Assembly (NCBI RefSeq): GCF_037327425.1
Contig: NZ_CP147846.1
Location: 5,456,001 to 5,520,000, forward strand
Origin: Rhodococcus sovatensis
Lineage (GTDB): Bacteria; Actinomycetota; Actinomycetes; Mycobacteriales; Mycobacteriaceae
Direction of reading: 5' to 3'
DNA length: 64,000 nt
Shown piece by piece: positions 16,055-26,244 of the stretch (position 1 is its first letter; each line of letters begins with the position of its first letter). The notes below the pieces were generated by a model. That model had not been told where the DNA came from, searched no databases, and worked only from the letters and a program-made list of their open reading frames with translations. The translations under genes were made by a program, and so were the position numbers.

Positions 16055-18560
16055 ACGGGCATTCGTAGCGGTCGTTCGCCGAGTGATCGAAGTGCAGATC
16101 GCGTAGCGATCGATATTGATATCGACGTCGTGGTTTGTACTTTCCCATTCCAGACCGGTACTGAAGCGCTTCTCAGTCGACGGTCAGCCATTCTCTGCGG
16201 TTCGTGGACTGTTTTGGCCCGATTTCCGGTCCATCGTCTTCCTACTCTGGACTGATCCAAGCCATTGTATTTCATTCACCGGGCGCGTTCCTGCGGGGTA
16301 CTTTCTGTCGATACTGCGACAGGGGTGGGAGCGATGAATGATCCGAATAGCGACAAATCGGTCAATCCGGCTCGTGAGTTCGTCGTCGTCGAGCTGCGAA
16401 CCCATGGAGTCAGCGGAACCCCACCCGAGTCGATGCTCGAAACCGACTCTGTAGTTGCGATAGACACAGGTACGCACAAGCGGTTCTTTCGAGAAAGAAA
16501 TGGCACTGATCCCTCTCGGCGTTCGGTGGAGATCGACGGGACCACACATGAGAGGGTCCGTGAGGCATACCACTGGGGTGGGATGACTTCCGGTGGCTTC
16601 ATGCAGGCGCTGTGGGCGCTGCTCCTGCCCTTTTCGCTGGTGAATTTGGCGCAGTGGATGTTGCCGGCTCCAACCGGGCCGTCCGCTGCTCGGGCGGTCA
16701 CGACGGCGAGAGCTCTGATACGCGTGATCGGGCTACTGCTGACTGCGCTGATCACCGCTCAGTTGACGGTGATTCTCGCCGACCTGTTCTTCGCGCAGTG
16801 TCTGTCCTTCACAGTGCCCGTCTCCGAGGCCGCGCAATGCTGGAGTTCTGAATCGATGGCAGGACATCTACCTTCGTGGCTCGAGCGATGGACTGTGGCT
16901 AGGACGCTCATCGCCGATATCCCGGACGCGCTACGTGTCCGCTCGTTCTGGAGTGGCGTCATCGTTGCGCTGGTAGTGACCGCAGTCGTTGTTCTGTGTG
17001 GCACCATGACTGGTTCTAGATACGCTAGCAAGCTCGGGCTGAGTCAGGGCCAGGCGGACGACGAAGCAGTCGCAACCCGAGCATTGGTTCCTACCAACTC
17101 GGCACCACTCGGAGACAAAGAGTTTCGCGCTACCTCGACTGGTTCGCCGACAGCCCCCGCGTTGAGAACGCTGCACACCGTGGCGGCATTCTGCGCCTCT
17201 GGTCTAATCTTGCTCGGGATGTGGTTGCCGTCCGGACTCAATGTGGAGTCTGCATTGTTCGTCTTGACGGCTGTGCTTGGCGTCCTTGCGCTTGGTTGCA
17301 GCTTTTGGCTGGACGACCCGACATTCTCTGGTGGCCGGTATGTGCGAGGCCACACGTTCGCGCGCCAGAGGTTGAGTGGAACTGGTGGTTGGATCGCCAG
17401 TGTCTTTGCATTCCTGGTCTTCTGGGCGGTCTGTGTTCTTGTAGTCCCTGGACGATTCGATAGCTCTGCGTTCGGAACCTCGATGACAGGCTCGAACGAT
17501 GGAGTGTCGGCACTGATGGTTGTACTCTGCGGGCTGTGCATTGTGCTCTTCGTGATCGTTTCCGTTCCGGCGTTCTTGCAGAGTCGGTTTCAGTGTGCGA
17601 CAGTGTTGTGTACCGACCAAAACTATCGGAAACGAGTTCCTCCCAAGTTCAGAGCGATGCTATTCGGCATTCACGCACCGATCCTCGCGGCTCTGGCGTG
17701 CATCTTGGGTTCAGGGTTTGGCGCGGGGTTGGCACAGATCGTTTCGCATTTCCTTGTCCAGAACGACGTCAAGGCGCGCCTTCCGGGGATCTACCAAGCA
17801 GTTGCGTTCCTGTGGGGCGTTATTGCGTCAGGGCTGGTTGCTCTTGCGCTCGTGATACTGATACTTCTTGCTTACCGAAGTCTGTTGAAGCCATTCCCCG
17901 ATGCGGCAGCTGTTCAGTTCGCTGCCGGCGCCACGACGCCGGGCCTCTGGCGCCGAGTGAAGCTTGCAGGTCGCTGGTATCTATCGCGAATCAACCAGTA
18001 TCTTCACCGTATCGTTGCGTACATAGTGGGCTGTGCCGTTCTCGGAGGGTTGATTTCGATCCATACCGCTGACGATCTACCGGGGTGGTTGCTCTCGCTC
18101 CGAGATGCGACTACGGGGTGCATTGCCGACTGGGTGGTCAGCGTTGCTCTTCGTTGGGACTACCTCGCAAACCAGCCATGGTCCGCGCGCCAGGGGGCAC
18201 TGGAAGGCGCGGGGTTCGCGATACTCGGACTCATTGCAGCGACGCTGCTTCGGTCGATCATGAACGCGAGAAAGAATCCGGAGAAGAGCGGCCGGAACCT
18301 TGGAGTCATCTGGGACATCGCATCGTTCTGGCCTCGTGAAGCGCATCCGGTCACGCCGCTGTCGTATGCACCCACTGCGCTCGACGACTTGGTGGGCCGC
18401 ATCTACTATCACCTCGGCCTCGATCCAACGACAAGGGAGCCCAATACAAAAGTGGCCCAGAATAATCGCGTTGTGCTGTGCGGCCACAGTCAAGGCTCGC
18501 TATTGATGTATGCGGCTGTACTGCAGGTGCGGCGAGAGTTGACTGTCGACCAGCAGCCGC

Positions 18561-18564
18561 CTAA
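18561..18564. repeat. Target-site duplication CTAA, left copy
   Basis: CTAA directly precedes the left end of the insertion sequence. The same four bases follow its right end at 20246-20249. A 4-bp duplication is normal for the IS1380 family. Confidence 0.85.
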
Positions 18565-18579
18565 CCTCGATCTTGCATG
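18565..18579 (+). repeat. IS terminal inverted repeat, transposase-distal end
   Basis: CCTCGATCTTGCATG matches the opposite end of the element at 11 of 15 positions. Its first bases extend the disrupted gene's reading frame by a few residues (LDLA) before a stop at 18580. Confidence 0.75.
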
Positions 18580-18730
18580 AGGCCGATGTGTCGGCCTGAG
18601 CGGTTCGAGATTGCGGTTTTCGAGCTCGATTGCGGCTTCGGGCATGGTGACTGTGCCGATATCGTTCGGCTGGGCGCTCGGTTCCACTGTCCGAGAGGGG
18701 TCTTTCGGGTCGATCGGTCGGTGGGTTCGG

Positions 18731-20125
18731 TCAGGCGGGTGCGGTCAGTGCCGCCAACCGGTTCAGTGCGGTGACGATCAGGTCGGACCAGGTCGCACTT
18801 TTCGACAGTCGCAGGTGGATGCGGCGGGCATGGTGGGCGATGCGTCCGGCGACGGAAAAAATCCGCAACCGTAGCCGTTTCGGCTCCCACCTGCGAGCGT
18901 CGTGATCGGTGAAACCGAGCATCTGAGTCCACGCGGTCAGGTCGAGTGCGAGAGCGACGATGGCAAGCCAGATCCGATTCTGATCGAACCCGTGCAACGG
19001 AAGATTGCTCAGCCCAGTATCTTTCGCGATACGGATCCGGTCCTCGCAGCGTGCACGGCGACGGTGCCGCAGTTCGAGAACCTGAACTTGACCACGGACT
19101 GTGTTCGTGGCGAACGCAGTGAGCCGCAGTCCGTCGGTATCGGTGAAACGCAATTGAGCACCCGGATGCGGGCGCTCCTTCCTGATCACCACACGCATCC
19201 CCGGCGGCCATGCCCCGAGGTCGAGGACACCGGTCGCGTCAATCACCCAGGCACCGTCGCGGACCTTCTCATCGGCGTCGACCGCGACCGACCACGCAGT
19301 GTCGGGGACCTCGCCCAGTGCGGCGACCATGGCGTCGGTGAGCCCGAACCCGATCGAATACGACACCCGCTGCCGATGCAACCACGACATGAAGACATGG
19401 CTGGCTCCCGCTCCATCGGTGCGGACCAGTACCTTCTTGCCGGGGCGGCCGCCGGTGGTGAACGGCAGTTGTGCGAGCGCCGCGCGGGTGACGGCGATGT
19501 GGTCGGCGGCGGTGTTCGAGCCGGCGTTGCCGGCGCGCAGCAGTGCTGCGAGGGGCTCGCCCGTCCCTGCCTGCCCGTGATCGACGAAGGCGAGGAGTGG
19601 GTGAAAGCCATACCCGCGCTTGTATGTTGGTGCGGCGAGCTGTTTGTCGGAGTGGGCGGTGACGAGGGTGGCGTCGAGGTCGATCACGATCGGGTTGTCT
19701 GCGGTGATGCCGTGATCGGGTGCGTCCTTGCCGGCATGTTTCCATGCTGCGGCGCGAGCGGCTGCTCGGGCAGTGTCGATGGCGGTCAGGACTGCAGGGG
19801 CATCTGCGGCCAAGGTTGCGATCAGTCTGGAGACGGTTGGGTCGGAGGGTACTTTCCCGAACACGGCGGTGTGTTCGCGCAGGGTCGCGATGTCGGCGAG
19901 GCAGTCACCACCGAGCGCCAACGACACGGCGAGGTCGGTGATGATTTTGCCGGGGTCGAACTGCGCCAACGGTTTCCGCCACAACGAAAGCTGCCCGGAC
20001 AACGCTGCGGTGAGCCCGGTAGCGTCCGCGGTTCGGAGCAGTGTCACCGCTCCGGCGTGCGACACGATGCCGCCTCCGGTGGCATCGACAGACAGGGCGG
20101 GGTAGGGCGACGTAGACTTACTCAC
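18731..20125 (-). CDS. IS1380 family transposase
   Basis: This is a DDE transposase of 464 residues for cut-and-paste movement of the surrounding element. The N-terminus (SVDATGGGIVSHAGAVTLL) and the block IVIDLDATLVTAHSDKQLA, with the first catalytic Asp, are typical of IS1380. VLVRTDGAGASHVFMSWL holds the second Asp, and RCEDRIRIAKDTGLSNLPLH the Glu with the YREK-like region. No frameshift or early stop is visible, so it appears functional. The ATG at 20125 lies about 120 bases inside the right end. G+C is as high as in the neighbours. Confidence 0.92.
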   Translation of the reverse strand: MSKSTSPYPALSVDATGGGIVSHAGAVTLLRTADATGLTAALSGQLSLWRKPLAQFDPGKIITDLAVSLALGGDCLADIATLREHTAVFGKVPSDPTVSRLIATLAADAPAVLTAIDTARAAARAAAWKHAGKDAPDHGITADNPIVIDLDATLVTAHSDKQLAAPTYKRGYGFHPLLAFVDHGQAGTGEPLAALLRAGNAGSNTAADHIAVTRAALAQLPFTTGGRPGKKVLVRTDGAGASHVFMSWLHRQRVSYSIGFGLTDAMVAALGEVPDTAWSVAVDADEKVRDGAWVIDATGVLDLGAWPPGMRVVIRKERPHPGAQLRFTDTDGLRLTAFATNTVRGQVQVLELRHRRRARCEDRIRIAKDTGLSNLPLHGFDQNRIWLAIVALALDLTAWTQMLGFTDHDARRWEPKRLRLRIFSVAGRIAHHARRIHLRLSKSATWSDLIVTALNRLAALTAPA

Positions 20126-20230
20126 CGGGATGGTGCCTCTCGAACTGGTCGGGTTTCAACTGTGGTAAGTCGAATTCTCCCAGTTCAAGGCACCATTCCA
20201 CCATCTTGACACGCCGCCACTAACTACCGG

Positions 20231-20245
20231 CATGAAAGCCCCAGG
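20231..20245 (-). repeat. IS terminal inverted repeat, transposase-proximal end
   Basis: Read inward on the minus strand it is CCTGGGGCTTTCATG. It pairs with the repeat at 18565-18579 and is followed outward by the second CTAA copy at 20246-20249. Confidence 0.75.
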
Positions 20246-20892
20246 CTAACAAGGACGCGTTGAGCCGGCTAGCTCTGATCACCTACGGCTCGCAACTGCA
20301 ATGGGCGTTCGTTCGAGGATTCCCGTCGATGCTCAGCTTCGAATCGCATGGCCGCGTGATGGGCACGTTGGAAGGGCGGTGGCGCAATCTGATTCGGTTC
20401 ACCGATTTCGTGGGAGGACCAGTACTGTCCTGGGATCGCACGGTCGGCGCTGGCCAGACCCTGAGCGCCGAGGTTCTGGTTCCATGGAACGGGACAGCAA
20501 TCTATCAGGAGGAGGCCGGCGAGACGGTCGCCCAAGGGCTCGTGAAGCTCGGCCGAGAGTATTGGTTGGCTGATCCTGAGCCTGGTACAGAAAAGATGCG
20601 GGGGCACTCGGACTACTTCGCCAGCAGCCACTGGGATGATGTCCTAGCCGCGTTGTTCTCGAAGGCAGTACCGCCAGCGGGCACGAACAATCCTGCTGCC
20701 TCTTCGGTAAGCGGTCCGGAAGCGGCGGCGGGCGGAGCCGAATAGACGGTCGGATATCGATAGGTGCTCCGAGTGCGAATAGAAGAGTTGTGTTCTGCAG
20801 ATTCGGGGCCCGATAAATCGCTGATGTTCGGTGACGCTTCGGCGGAACTCGGCCGCGGAATGCTAGGCGGATAGCTCTCGCGGCTCAACCGG

Positions 20893-22176
20893 TCAGCCCA
20901 ATCTCGCCGACCGGCTGGAAAGTCCGCGTCGCAGGCCGTAGACCAGCGCACCGATCACGATGACCGCAGCTCCGGTCGTCACCGACACCATCGGCAACGC
21001 GAACGCGAGGGCGACACACCCTGCCAAACCCACCACCGGCACGATCCGCCTGGGACGGCCCTCAGCCGAGGTCAAAGTCCACGCTGCGGCATTGGCGATG
21101 GCGTAGTAGATCAGGACCCCGAACGACGAGAAGCCGATCGCATCACGTACGTCAGCAGTCGATGCGATCACCACGACGACAGCGGCGACGGCCAGTTCGG
21201 CCCGATGAGGGACCTTGAACCGCGGGTGCACGGCGGCCAATGCGTGCGGCAAGTGGTGATCGCGCGCCATAGCCAACACGGTCCGCGACACCCCCAGCAC
21301 CAGGGCCAGCAGCGAACCCAGCGCGGCGATTGCAGCGCCCACCTGCACGACCGGTACCAGCCACGGCACACCCGCAGCGCGAACCGCATCGGCCAACGGG
21401 GCGGTCGACGCACCCAACTGGTCGGCTCCCAAGACAGCCAGCACCGCAACCGCCACCAGGGTGTACACGAACAAGGCAATCCCCAACGCCAGCGGGATCG
21501 CACGCGGAATCGTGCGAGCGGGGTCGCGGACCTCCTCGCCCAAGGTGGCGATGCGGGCGTAGCCGGCGAACGCGAAGAACAACAACCCGGCCGCTTGCAA
21601 CACTCCACCGATGGTGACGTCGGCACCGATGTCCAAGCGGCCGACATCAGCCTGTGGTGAGGACACGCTCGCCACTACGACGAATGCCAGAACCGCCAGA
21701 ACGATTGCGATGATGACGCGGGTCAACAGCGCCGACTTCTGCACGCCCCGATAGTTCACCGCAGTCAACGCGACGACGGCTGCGACCGCGACCGCGTTGG
21801 CATGCGCAGGCCAGGCGTACGCGCCGACGGTCAACGCCATTGCCGCACACGACGCGGTCTTGCCGACGACGAACGCCCACCCGGCCAGATAACCCCAGAA
21901 GTCACCCAGCCGCTCGCGGCCGTACACATATGTCCCGCCCGAGACCGGGTACCGAGCCGCCAGCTTCGCCGAGGATGTCGCGTTGCAGTACGCCACGACC
22001 GCGGCCACCGCCAACCCCACCAGCAGCCCTGTACCCGACCCTGCCGCCGCGGCAGCGGGTGTCAGTGCGACGAAGATGCCTGCGCCGATCATCGACCCCA
22101 GCCCGATCACCACCGCGTCGAACACACCGAGCCGACGTTGCAGTTCCGGCTGATCAGCTCGTGACTGTGTGCTCAT
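20893..22176 (-). CDS. APC superfamily amino-acid permease
   Basis: This is a cytoplasmic-membrane amino-acid or polyamine transporter of 427 residues with about twelve helices. The first helix region GLGSMIGAGIFVALTPAAAA has the unwound G-S-x-I-G-x-G-I-F substrate motif of APC proteins. The sixth-helix region FFAFAGYARIATLGEEVRDP carries the conserved F-x-G-Y/F and E-E-V-x-x-P motif. I use ATG 22176 (MSTQSRADQP), preceded by GGGAGG eight bases upstream, rather than the in-frame ATG at 22206. The substrate is unknown. It stands alone, with no obvious operon partner. Confidence 0.9.
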   Translation of the reverse strand: MSTQSRADQPELQRRLGVFDAVVIGLGSMIGAGIFVALTPAAAAAGSGTGLLVGLAVAAVVAYCNATSSAKLAARYPVSGGTYVYGRERLGDFWGYLAGWAFVVGKTASCAAMALTVGAYAWPAHANAVAVAAVVALTAVNYRGVQKSALLTRVIIAIVLAVLAFVVVASVSSPQADVGRLDIGADVTIGGVLQAAGLLFFAFAGYARIATLGEEVRDPARTIPRAIPLALGIALFVYTLVAVAVLAVLGADQLGASTAPLADAVRAAGVPWLVPVVQVGAAIAALGSLLALVLGVSRTVLAMARDHHLPHALAAVHPRFKVPHRAELAVAAVVVVIASTADVRDAIGFSSFGVLIYYAIANAAAWTLTSAEGRPRRIVPVVGLAGCVALAFALPMVSVTTGAAVIVIGALVYGLRRGLSSRSARLG

Positions 22177-22265
22177 CTGTGTCCCTCCCGACCGAATCAC
22201 CGGCAACGCTAGCGGCTACCTGTGTGAGAGCGACGACTGTATATGGAAAGGGTGACAGCTCGTGG

Positions 22266-22847
22266 CTACGAAATTGATATGGGGCCGATGTTCCGTGTGA
22301 CGTGCCAGCCGTCGTTCGATTCTTCGACCACGTAGGTGGTGCCGAAGCCACAATCGACGCCGCACCAGAAGCCGGCGCCCACTAGGACCGTGCCCTCAGG
22401 GGGTTCTTCGATAGCCGAGAGGCCGATGACAACTCCGTCGTCCTGCATGCCGGTCACGCCCTGTCCGCTGGGGTCGGCCCGGGTATCGATTCGATCGGTG
22501 AATTCGACGGGAGGCAACCCATCGGACAGTTCTACGATCTCGGACTTCAGTGCTTCCTCCAACGGCGCACCGTCCGCGTCGATGAAGAAGTCCGAGCCAC
22601 CGGACGAGAGGGCATCGAGGATGTACACAGCCTTGAACGGAGACGGATAGCCGGCTCCTCCGAAGGTGTGGTCCGTCAACACGAGGCGATGAATGACAGC
22701 GGAGTAGATCTGAGCCTCAGGACTGAACACCGGTGGCGCTTCCGAGGGGGTGGGCAGGCTTTGATCATCGGATCCACCAGAGTCCGTGGAGCACCCGACC
22801 ATGGTGAACGCGAAGAGGAGAAGCAGTGCGACCGCGCGATTGCCCAT
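22266..22847 (-). CDS. Hypothetical lipoprotein
   Basis: The 193-residue precursor starts MGNRAVALLLLFAFTMVGCS. It has a hydrophobic signal and the lipobox MVGC, followed by the low-complexity linker STDSGGSDDQS. The mature protein is acidic, with LVLTDHTFGGAGYPSPFKAV and a C-terminal VLVGAGFWCGVDCGFGTTYV containing a C-x3-C pair. No known domain is recognised. The frame is open further upstream to 22997, but the signal peptide fixes the start at 22847. It lies between the permease and the amidase with intergenic gaps on both sides. Confidence 0.72.
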   Translation of the reverse strand: MGNRAVALLLLFAFTMVGCSTDSGGSDDQSLPTPSEAPPVFSPEAQIYSAVIHRLVLTDHTFGGAGYPSPFKAVYILDALSSGGSDFFIDADGAPLEEALKSEIVELSDGLPPVEFTDRIDTRADPSGQGVTGMQDDGVVIGLSAIEEPPEGTVLVGAGFWCGVDCGFGTTYVVEESNDGWHVTRNIGPISIS

Positions 22848-23003
22848 TGCAGGACCGTACCGCCGGCATCGACGTGGGTGAGTCGAATCCTCCGCTGAAC
22901 GGTGATTTGTCCCGAGTTCTGTGTTGTCGACTGCAGTTGCCGACGGTTGATGACTAGTAAGACGGCAGTAAGCCCCGAGCGCCGCACCTGCCACCACTGA
23001 CTT

Positions 23004-24488
23004 CTAGCTGACCTCCGCGTAGCGATCGCCCCAGGGGACTGCTCGTTCGAGCTGCGCAGCGAGTTGGACGAGTAGCCCTTCTCCGCCGAGCGGAGCAGTG
23101 AAATGCGCACCCATCGGAAGGCCACTCGGAGTCCAATGCAGGGGCAGCGACAGCGCGGGTCTGCCGGTCACGTTGGCCAGCTGGGTGTACGGGATCCACG
23201 AAATACTGTCCTCGATGATTCGATCGACTGTGCCGGTGTGCCGAAGAACTCCGGTAGTTCGGCTGCGCAGCAACAACTCCGACGCCAGGTGTAGCGGTTT
23301 CGGCAGATCGAACGCACCGATCCGCGGTGGGAGCTCGGCGAGGGTGGGCGTCAGTAGCAGGTCATAGGTCTCGAAGTAGGACGCAAGTGCACGTACATGC
23401 CGGTGACGACCTTCTACTGCGTTCAGGTAGTCGACGCTACTCGCCGACCGGCCAAGTGCAGCCATGACGCGGCTGTCGCGTTCGAATGCATCGTCCCTGC
23501 AACCTGTTCGACGCTTGACGTCGTCGATTTCGTACGCCAGATAGGCGAACCAAGCGAGTAGGAACTCGCGGTTCAAGGCCGCGTCGTCGAACGGGGGTGC
23601 ATCGAGTAGTTCGACGGTGTGACCCAGATCGATCAATGTCTTCGCTGCAGATTCCATCGCCGCAACAGCTTCGGGGTCGGGTGTCGGACACATCGACGTG
23701 GTCGCGTACATGCCGATTCGTAGAGACCTCGGGTCCTTGTCCATTCGGGACAAGAAGCTCTCCTCCGGGCGTGCAGGCATGAAACCGGACGTCGGCTCGC
23801 CGCCTGCTATTGCGTCCAGCATCGCAGCGGTGTCGCGCACCGATCTCGATACGACGCCGTGCACCGCAGCGCCGTGCATGGCCTCACCGACCGTCGGCCC
23901 TGACGGGACCAAGCCACGTCCCGGTTTGAGCCCGACGAGGCCGCAACATGAAGCCGGTATGCGTATGGAACCGCCGCCGTCGTTGGCTCCAGCCACCGGG
24001 ACAATTCCGGCTGCGACCGAGGCAGCAGATCCACCCGACGAGCCACCGGGAGTTCTGCTGCGATCCCAGGGGTTTCGAGCCGGACCATAGAGAACGGACT
24101 CGGTGATTCCCTTGGAGCCGAATTCGGGAGTGTTGGTCTTTCCGAAAATCACGAGGCCGGCATCGAGCCACCGTTGCACCACCGTGGAATGCTCGGGTGC
24201 CGCAAGATCGGTCAATGCCTTCGATCCGCTGGCGGTAGGCAACCCGGCGTAGTCCTGAGCCAGGTCCTTGATCAGGAAAGGGACGCCCGCGAATGGCCCG
24301 TGCAACGGTCGTGTCAGCTGCTCGTCGGCCTGTTCGATCATGAGCCGGACAATGGAGTTCAGCCCAGGATCGACCGAACTCGACCGCGCCAGAGCACAAT
24401 CGAGCAGCTCGCGGGGGGTCACGTCACCGCACGCGACCAATTCGGCCAAGCCGAGGCCGTCGTACTTCCGATACTCATCTACTCGCAC
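23004..24488 (-). CDS. Amidase (amidase signature family)
   Basis: This hydrolase of about 494 residues acts on a carboxamide or a linear/cyclic oligoamide. It has the Ser-cisSer-Lys triad of the family. The Lys is in FLIKDLAQDYAG near residue 80. The Gly/Ser-rich signature GGSSGGSAASVAAGIVPVA, then DGGGSIRIPASCCGLVGLKP, supplies the two serines. The C-terminal WIPYTQLANVTGRPALSLPL is also typical. It most resembles the 6-aminohexanoate cyclic-dimer hydrolase group. The start is GTG 24488 (VRVDEYRKYDG). The open frame continuing upstream is antisense to the HNH gene and not real. It has no cytoplasm-exit signal and its physiological substrate is unknown. Confidence 0.9.
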   Translation of the reverse strand: MRVDEYRKYDGLGLAELVACGDVTPRELLDCALARSSSVDPGLNSIVRLMIEQADEQLTRPLHGPFAGVPFLIKDLAQDYAGLPTASGSKALTDLAAPEHSTVVQRWLDAGLVIFGKTNTPEFGSKGITESVLYGPARNPWDRSRTPGGSSGGSAASVAAGIVPVAGANDGGGSIRIPASCCGLVGLKPGRGLVPSGPTVGEAMHGAAVHGVVSRSVRDTAAMLDAIAGGEPTSGFMPARPEESFLSRMDKDPRSLRIGMYATTSMCPTPDPEAVAAMESAAKTLIDLGHTVELLDAPPFDDAALNREFLLAWFAYLAYEIDDVKRRTGCRDDAFERDSRVMAALGRSASSVDYLNAVEGRHRHVRALASYFETYDLLLTPTLAELPPRIGAFDLPKPLHLASELLLRSRTTGVLRHTGTVDRIIEDSISWIPYTQLANVTGRPALSLPLHWTPSGLPMGAHFTAPLGGEGLLVQLAAQLERAVPWGDRYAEVS

Positions 24489-24581
24489 GGCCGCCAGCCT
24501 AGCGGCTCGAATATTGCGATCGAGGTGTCGGACTGAACGGGCCGGATTTTCTTGTCGGTGGTGGGTTGTAGCTTTCCTGGC

Positions 24582-26036
24582 ATGCAGAAGTTGGGGGACT
24601 TCCAGAGCGCACACACGCTCTCCGATCAGGAGCTCGTGTCCACACTCGCGCACATCCACACCACCGAATCCTCCCTCGCCGCCTCGAAACTGGCGATACT
24701 CGCCGAATCCGACCGCCGCGGCCTCGCTTTGAAACTCGGCTACTCCTCCGTCGCCTACTGGCACGCCAAATCCACCCGAACCCCCGAAGCCCAATCCACC
24801 CGCCAGATCCGCCTCGGCTACTGGCTCGGACAACACCCCACCGTCGCAGACGCACTCACCGACGCCACCATCCACCACGCACACGCAACCGCCATCGCCG
24901 ACGGCCACACCCTCATCCACACCGCAGACCCCACCCTCGACGATGATGCCCTCGACGCCCACGTCGCGACCCTCCTCGACGTCGCCACCCGATCCCTCGC
25001 CTCCACCGTCACCACACGCGCCCGCGAACTCGCCCATACCGCCGCAGCCGACGCCCAAGCCCGCCACGACGCCGCCCGCAAAGCCGCCGAAGCACGCGAG
25101 GCCGCCCGCCGCACACGTGAAGAACAAGCCCGACGCGACGCGGAAGAGAAAGCCCGCCGAACCGGCACACCCACCCCCACCCCCAGCCCCGACGACACCG
25201 ACAGCACCGACTCAGCCGGCGATCCTGCTCCGGAACTTTCCGACGGACCCCGCCCACCGTCAGCAGCGGAGAACCCGGCGTTGAACGTGCTCAAGATTTT
25301 CCAGCTTCCCGACGGGCGGAGCCGCGTCGAAGGCAACCTCGACACCCTCACCGCCGAGAAACTCCGCACCGCGCTGTCCCCGCTGACTGCACCCACACCC
25401 GGGCCCGGCGGGGCCCTCGACCCCCGAACCCCCGCCCGGCGCAACGCCGATGGGCTTGCCGACATCCTCGATCGCCACCTCGCCGGCGGACGAGGGACAA
25501 GTTTTACCGCTCCCGCGCGGGTCACCCTGATCGTCACCCTCGCCGACCTCCTCACACGCCCCTGCAGCCATCACAGTGCCGGCGACGGGAACCCGCTCGA
25601 TCGCGAGTGGCCGTTCGACATGGAGTGGACCGGGCCGATCTCCGGGCAACTCGCAGAACTCCTCACCTGCGATGCCGATATGACGCCGATCATCGTCGAC
25701 GGCGCCGGAGTACCCCTGGCGATGGGCCGGACAGCTCGCCTCGCCCCACCCGAACTCCGACAGGCGGTCATCGCCCGAGATCGATGTTGCGTCATGTGCG
25801 GCAGACCCGCAGGCTGGTGCCAAGTCCACCACGTCCAATACTGGATAGACGGCGGACCAACAGATCTGACCAACTCGGCGTTGGTCTGCGGGCGCTGCCA
25901 CCGCTCCATCCACAACGGAGACTGGCAACTCGTCCTCGGCGACGACGGACACCCCCAGGCGATACCGCCCGCCGCCGTCGACCCGGACCGACAACCCATC
26001 CCCAGCTACCACCGCCGACGACAACGCACCGCATAA
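24582..26036 (+). CDS. DUF222 / HNH endonuclease (13E12 repeat family)
   Basis: The N-terminal DUF222 part spans residues 1-170, with LSDQELVSTLAHIHTTESSL and LKLGYSSVAYWHAKSTRTP. A coiled, low-complexity Ala/Arg/Glu segment follows at about 170-225, then a second DUF222-like block. The C-terminal HNH domain (CVMCGRPAGWCQVHHVQYW, then NSALVCGRCHRSIHNGDW) holds two CxxC zinc pairs and the catalytic His. Such proteins are multicopy in mycobacteria and rhodococci, are often mobile, and have no proven role. The start ATG 24582 (MQKLGDF) was chosen over an ATG 30 bases upstream because family homology begins there. Confidence 0.9.
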   Translation: MQKLGDFQSAHTLSDQELVSTLAHIHTTESSLAASKLAILAESDRRGLALKLGYSSVAYWHAKSTRTPEAQSTRQIRLGYWLGQHPTVADALTDATIHHAHATAIADGHTLIHTADPTLDDDALDAHVATLLDVATRSLASTVTTRARELAHTAAADAQARHDAARKAAEAREAARRTREEQARRDAEEKARRTGTPTPTPSPDDTDSTDSAGDPAPELSDGPRPPSAAENPALNVLKIFQLPDGRSRVEGNLDTLTAEKLRTALSPLTAPTPGPGGALDPRTPARRNADGLADILDRHLAGGRGTSFTAPARVTLIVTLADLLTRPCSHHSAGDGNPLDREWPFDMEWTGPISGQLAELLTCDADMTPIIVDGAGVPLAMGRTARLAPPELRQAVIARDRCCVMCGRPAGWCQVHHVQYWIDGGPTDLTNSALVCGRCHRSIHNGDWQLVLGDDGHPQAIPPAAVDPDRQPIPSYHRRRQRTA

Positions 26037-26244
26037 CAAACCGGGCACACACCCCCACCGAGATCGAAGACACGCACCCACAACCAGCAACAACGATGCA
26101 CAACCTCGAACTCGGCGGGAGGTGGGGGAGCTGCCCCGAGAATTAGGTGGAACCGGATGCGCACCTGATGCGTCAAAGGAAGGTGTAGGGGTGGTGCGGT
26201 CGGCGGGCGCGTGGGCGCGTTCGCCCGAGCGAGGGGAGCGAACG

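Larger units (their letters stand above)
18565..20245 (-). mobile_element. Complete IS1380-family insertion sequence, 1681 bp
   Basis: The element is bounded by imperfect 15-bp terminal inverted repeats: CCTCGATCTTGCATG at the left, and CCTGGGGCTTTCATG read inward on the minus strand at the right. They match at 11 of 15 positions. It is flanked by CTAA duplications and carries one transposase gene on the minus strand. The length, single gene and 4-bp duplication fit IS1380. It interrupts a hydrolase-like membrane gene, and the reading frame is perfectly restored by its removal. Confidence 0.88.
16334..20745 (+). pseudogene. Large membrane protein with lipase-like motif, split by an IS1380-type element
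   Basis: The left part (16334-18580) encodes MNDPNSDKSV..., then about ten membrane helices, and then a soluble domain with GHSQGSLLMYAA, a serine-hydrolase elbow. The right part (20250-20745) continues with LITYGSQLQWAFVRGFPSML and GHSDYFASSHWD, a likely catalytic His region. Removing the 1681-bp element plus one CTAA copy joins the two in frame as PPNKDALSRLALITYG and gives a 908-residue protein. No other lesion is visible, so the insertion looks recent. The ATG at 16334 is preceded by AGGGGTGGGAG. The in vivo product is probably a truncated membrane protein. The function of the intact protein is unknown; I would expect a membrane-bound esterase or lipase. Confidence 0.85.

Noticed and set aside
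18902..20209. Plus-strand 435-codon frame over the transposase
   Set aside because: Exact antisense of an intact transposase and with no protein-like features.
24489..25127. N-terminal extension of the amidase
   Set aside because: Gly/Val/Cys-rich translation antisense to the DUF222/HNH gene; amidase homology starts at 24488.
24943..26146. Several long Pro/Arg/His-rich frames inside the HNH gene
   Set aside because: Shadows of a G/C-rich gene with a low-complexity coil.
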